Source: an uncultured Alphaproteobacteria bacterium
Lineage (GTDB): Bacteria; Pseudomonadota; Alphaproteobacteria; Micavibrionales; Micavibrionaceae
Direction of reading: 5' to 3'
DNA length: 5,860 bases
NCBI GenBank assembly: GCA_934538895.1
Contig: CAKTCH010000106.1
Span: forward strand, 1 to 5,860
This document shows positions 5,156 through 5,860 of the stretch, in pieces. Within the stretch, counting starts at the first letter, position 1. The number at the start of each line of letters is the position of its first letter. Under the pieces are notes generated by a model. The model was given only the letters and a program-made list of their open reading frames with translations. It ran no database searches and was not told the DNA's origin. Position numbers and translations under genes: made by a program.

Positions 5156-5719
5156 TCACTTCCGCTCCATCTGGCTGACGCGCATCTGGCGGGCGCGGGT
5201 GAGGATGGCTTCTTCCAGCTGGCGGGCGGTGGTGTCCGTAGCGGTGGAATCGCGCCATGTGCCGTTTTTCAGGTTCTGACGGAAGACCTTGACCGCAATG
5301 CCGTCGGAGCGCAGCTGCTTGTCCAGAATGAACACGTTCAGCTTGAAACGCTCGTTCGGGGTTTCGGGCGGCGAATACCAGTCGGTGATGATGGTGCCGC
5401 CGAAGGGATCGGCGCTTGCCAGCGGCATAAAGGAAATCGTATCCAGCGCCGCGCGCCACAGATAGCTGTTGACGCCGATGCCGGCGCCGGAGTCGTCGGA
5501 CTTGCGGCCAATATTCAGGATGCCGCCATCGCCGAAGATACCCTCTTCCTTCGTATAGATATCGTTGGCGTTCTGTTGCGCGCCGCGGTTCGCGCCCGTC
5601 GGGTACTTGGCTTCGCCCTGCGGCATTCCGCTGCACGATGCCAGATACAGGCACGACATGACCAGAACGAAACCCCAGAAGAGTTTCTCGCAGGTGTGAT
5701 AAAGGCTGTGGCCGCTCAT
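5156..5719 (-). CDS. DUF3576-family lipoprotein
   Basis: This is a lipoprotein of the alphaproteobacterial DUF3576 family, of unknown biochemical role. From the ATG at 5719 it has 187 residues. A hydrophobic signal (LFWGFVLVMSCLYLASC) ends in the lipobox LASC with Cys29, so the mature protein should be lipid-anchored in the envelope. A polar linker follows. The family core begins at GIGVNSYLWRAALDTISFMP and continues through the invariant-looking SADPFGGTIITDWYSPPETPNERFKLNVF segment to IAVKVFRQ. The C-terminus is a charged helix. The longer start at 5740 (194 residues) has no ribosome site. The start at 5719 has GGAG 10 bases upstream and suits the predicted promoter, so I prefer it. The gene is often a neighbour of leuS, lptE and holA in alphaproteobacteria. 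Here it is on the opposite strand from lptE and holA, and leuS is absent from the window. Confidence 0.88.
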   Translation of the reverse strand: MSGHSLYHTCEKLFWGFVLVMSCLYLASCSGMPQGEAKYPTGANRGAQQNANDIYTKEEGIFGDGGILNIGRKSDDSGAGIGVNSYLWRAALDTISFMPLASADPFGGTIITDWYSPPETPNERFKLNVFILDKQLRSDGIAVKVFRQNLKNGTWRDSTATDTTARQLEEAILTRARQMRVSQMERK

Positions 5720-5729
5720 GTGATAAGGA

Positions 5730-5733
5730 CTCC
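5730..5733 (-). promoter_or_regulatory. Shine-Dalgarno sequence choosing the 5719 start
   Basis: GGAG on the - strand (5733 down to 5730) lies 10 bases before the ATG at 5719 and inside the longer alternative reading frame that starts at 5740. No purine-rich site precedes 5740. Confidence 0.55.
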
Positions 5734-5756
5734 GTAACATATGGAAGATGGACTTC

Positions 5757-5785
5757 TAGATAGCACGGCGGTCATGGCCGCTCAA
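5757..5785 (-). promoter_or_regulatory. Putative promoter of the DUF3576 gene
   Basis: On the - strand, TTGAGC (5785-5780) and TATCTA (5762-5757) are separated by 17 bases, and the -10 is preceded by TGC, an extended -10 feature. The start of transcription would be near 5750, giving an untranslated leader of about 30 bases before the ATG at 5719. Both hexamers deviate from consensus. Confidence 0.45.
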
Positions 5786-5832
5786 GGCGGGGGCTGTTTT
5801 TCTTGTGAGGTCGTCCCAAGGATTGATTTACC

Positions 5833-5856
5833 GCGAAGAGGCGAAGGGGCGAAGTT
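5833..5856. repeat. 8-bp tandem repeat GCGAAG(NN), three copies, at the window edge
   Basis: GCGAAG occurs at 5833-5838, 5841-5846 and 5849-5854, an exact 8-base period. It resembles the ACCGCGAAGAG-type intergenic repeats seen in many bacterial genomes and may be the edge of a larger element cut off by the window. The rest of 5786-5832 shows nothing I can name. Confidence 0.4.
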
Positions 5857-5860
5857 AGGC

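Overview
The window looks like chromosomal DNA of an alphaproteobacterium of moderate to high GC content. It carries the 3' end of a chromosomal parA followed by parB, a short LptE-type lipoprotein, holA (DNA polymerase III delta), and a lipoprotein of the DUF3576 family, which is essentially alphaproteobacterial. parAB genes of this type usually lie near the replication origin. Lineage is inferred from gene content only; I cannot name a genus.

Layout. Positions 1-1236 hold the parA 3' end and complete parB, an operon on the + strand with a 15-base gap. Positions 1237-1473 are non-coding and dominated by a palindrome of about 174 bases with a perfect 27-bp inverted repeat at its core. Positions 1474-2415 (- strand, convergent with parB) encode a stand-alone EAL-domain protein that keeps the c-di-GMP phosphodiesterase residues but has an enlarged loop 6. 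A 65-80 base divergent gap follows, then lptE on the + strand (2496-3008). Positions 3009-3319 contain no ordinary gene. They do hold a good -35 element, a 17-codon ORF rich in Thr and Ile that resembles the thr/ilv attenuator leader peptides, GC-rich stems and a T-rich stretch. Next come an unrecognised 182-residue gene (3320-3868) and, 7 bases later, holA (3876-4895). Positions 4896-5155 carry two dispersed-repeat-type palindromes, a strong intrinsic terminator and a small tandem repeat. The DUF3576 lipoprotein (5156-5719, - strand) ends the gene set, with a plausible promoter just upstream and a short tandem repeat at the right edge.

How the parts relate. ParA/ParB segregate the chromosome, HolA loads the replication clamp, and LptE and the DUF3576 protein belong to the outer envelope. 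The usual lptE-holA neighbourhood is broken here: about 870 bases, consisting of the leader-like region and the unknown gene, separate the two, and leuS, which often accompanies lptE and holA, is not in the window. The most interesting signal is the Thr/Ile leader-like ORF in front of a gene with no visible link to amino-acid biosynthesis. Second are the large palindromes, which suggest that this locus has collected mobile or dispersed repeat elements.
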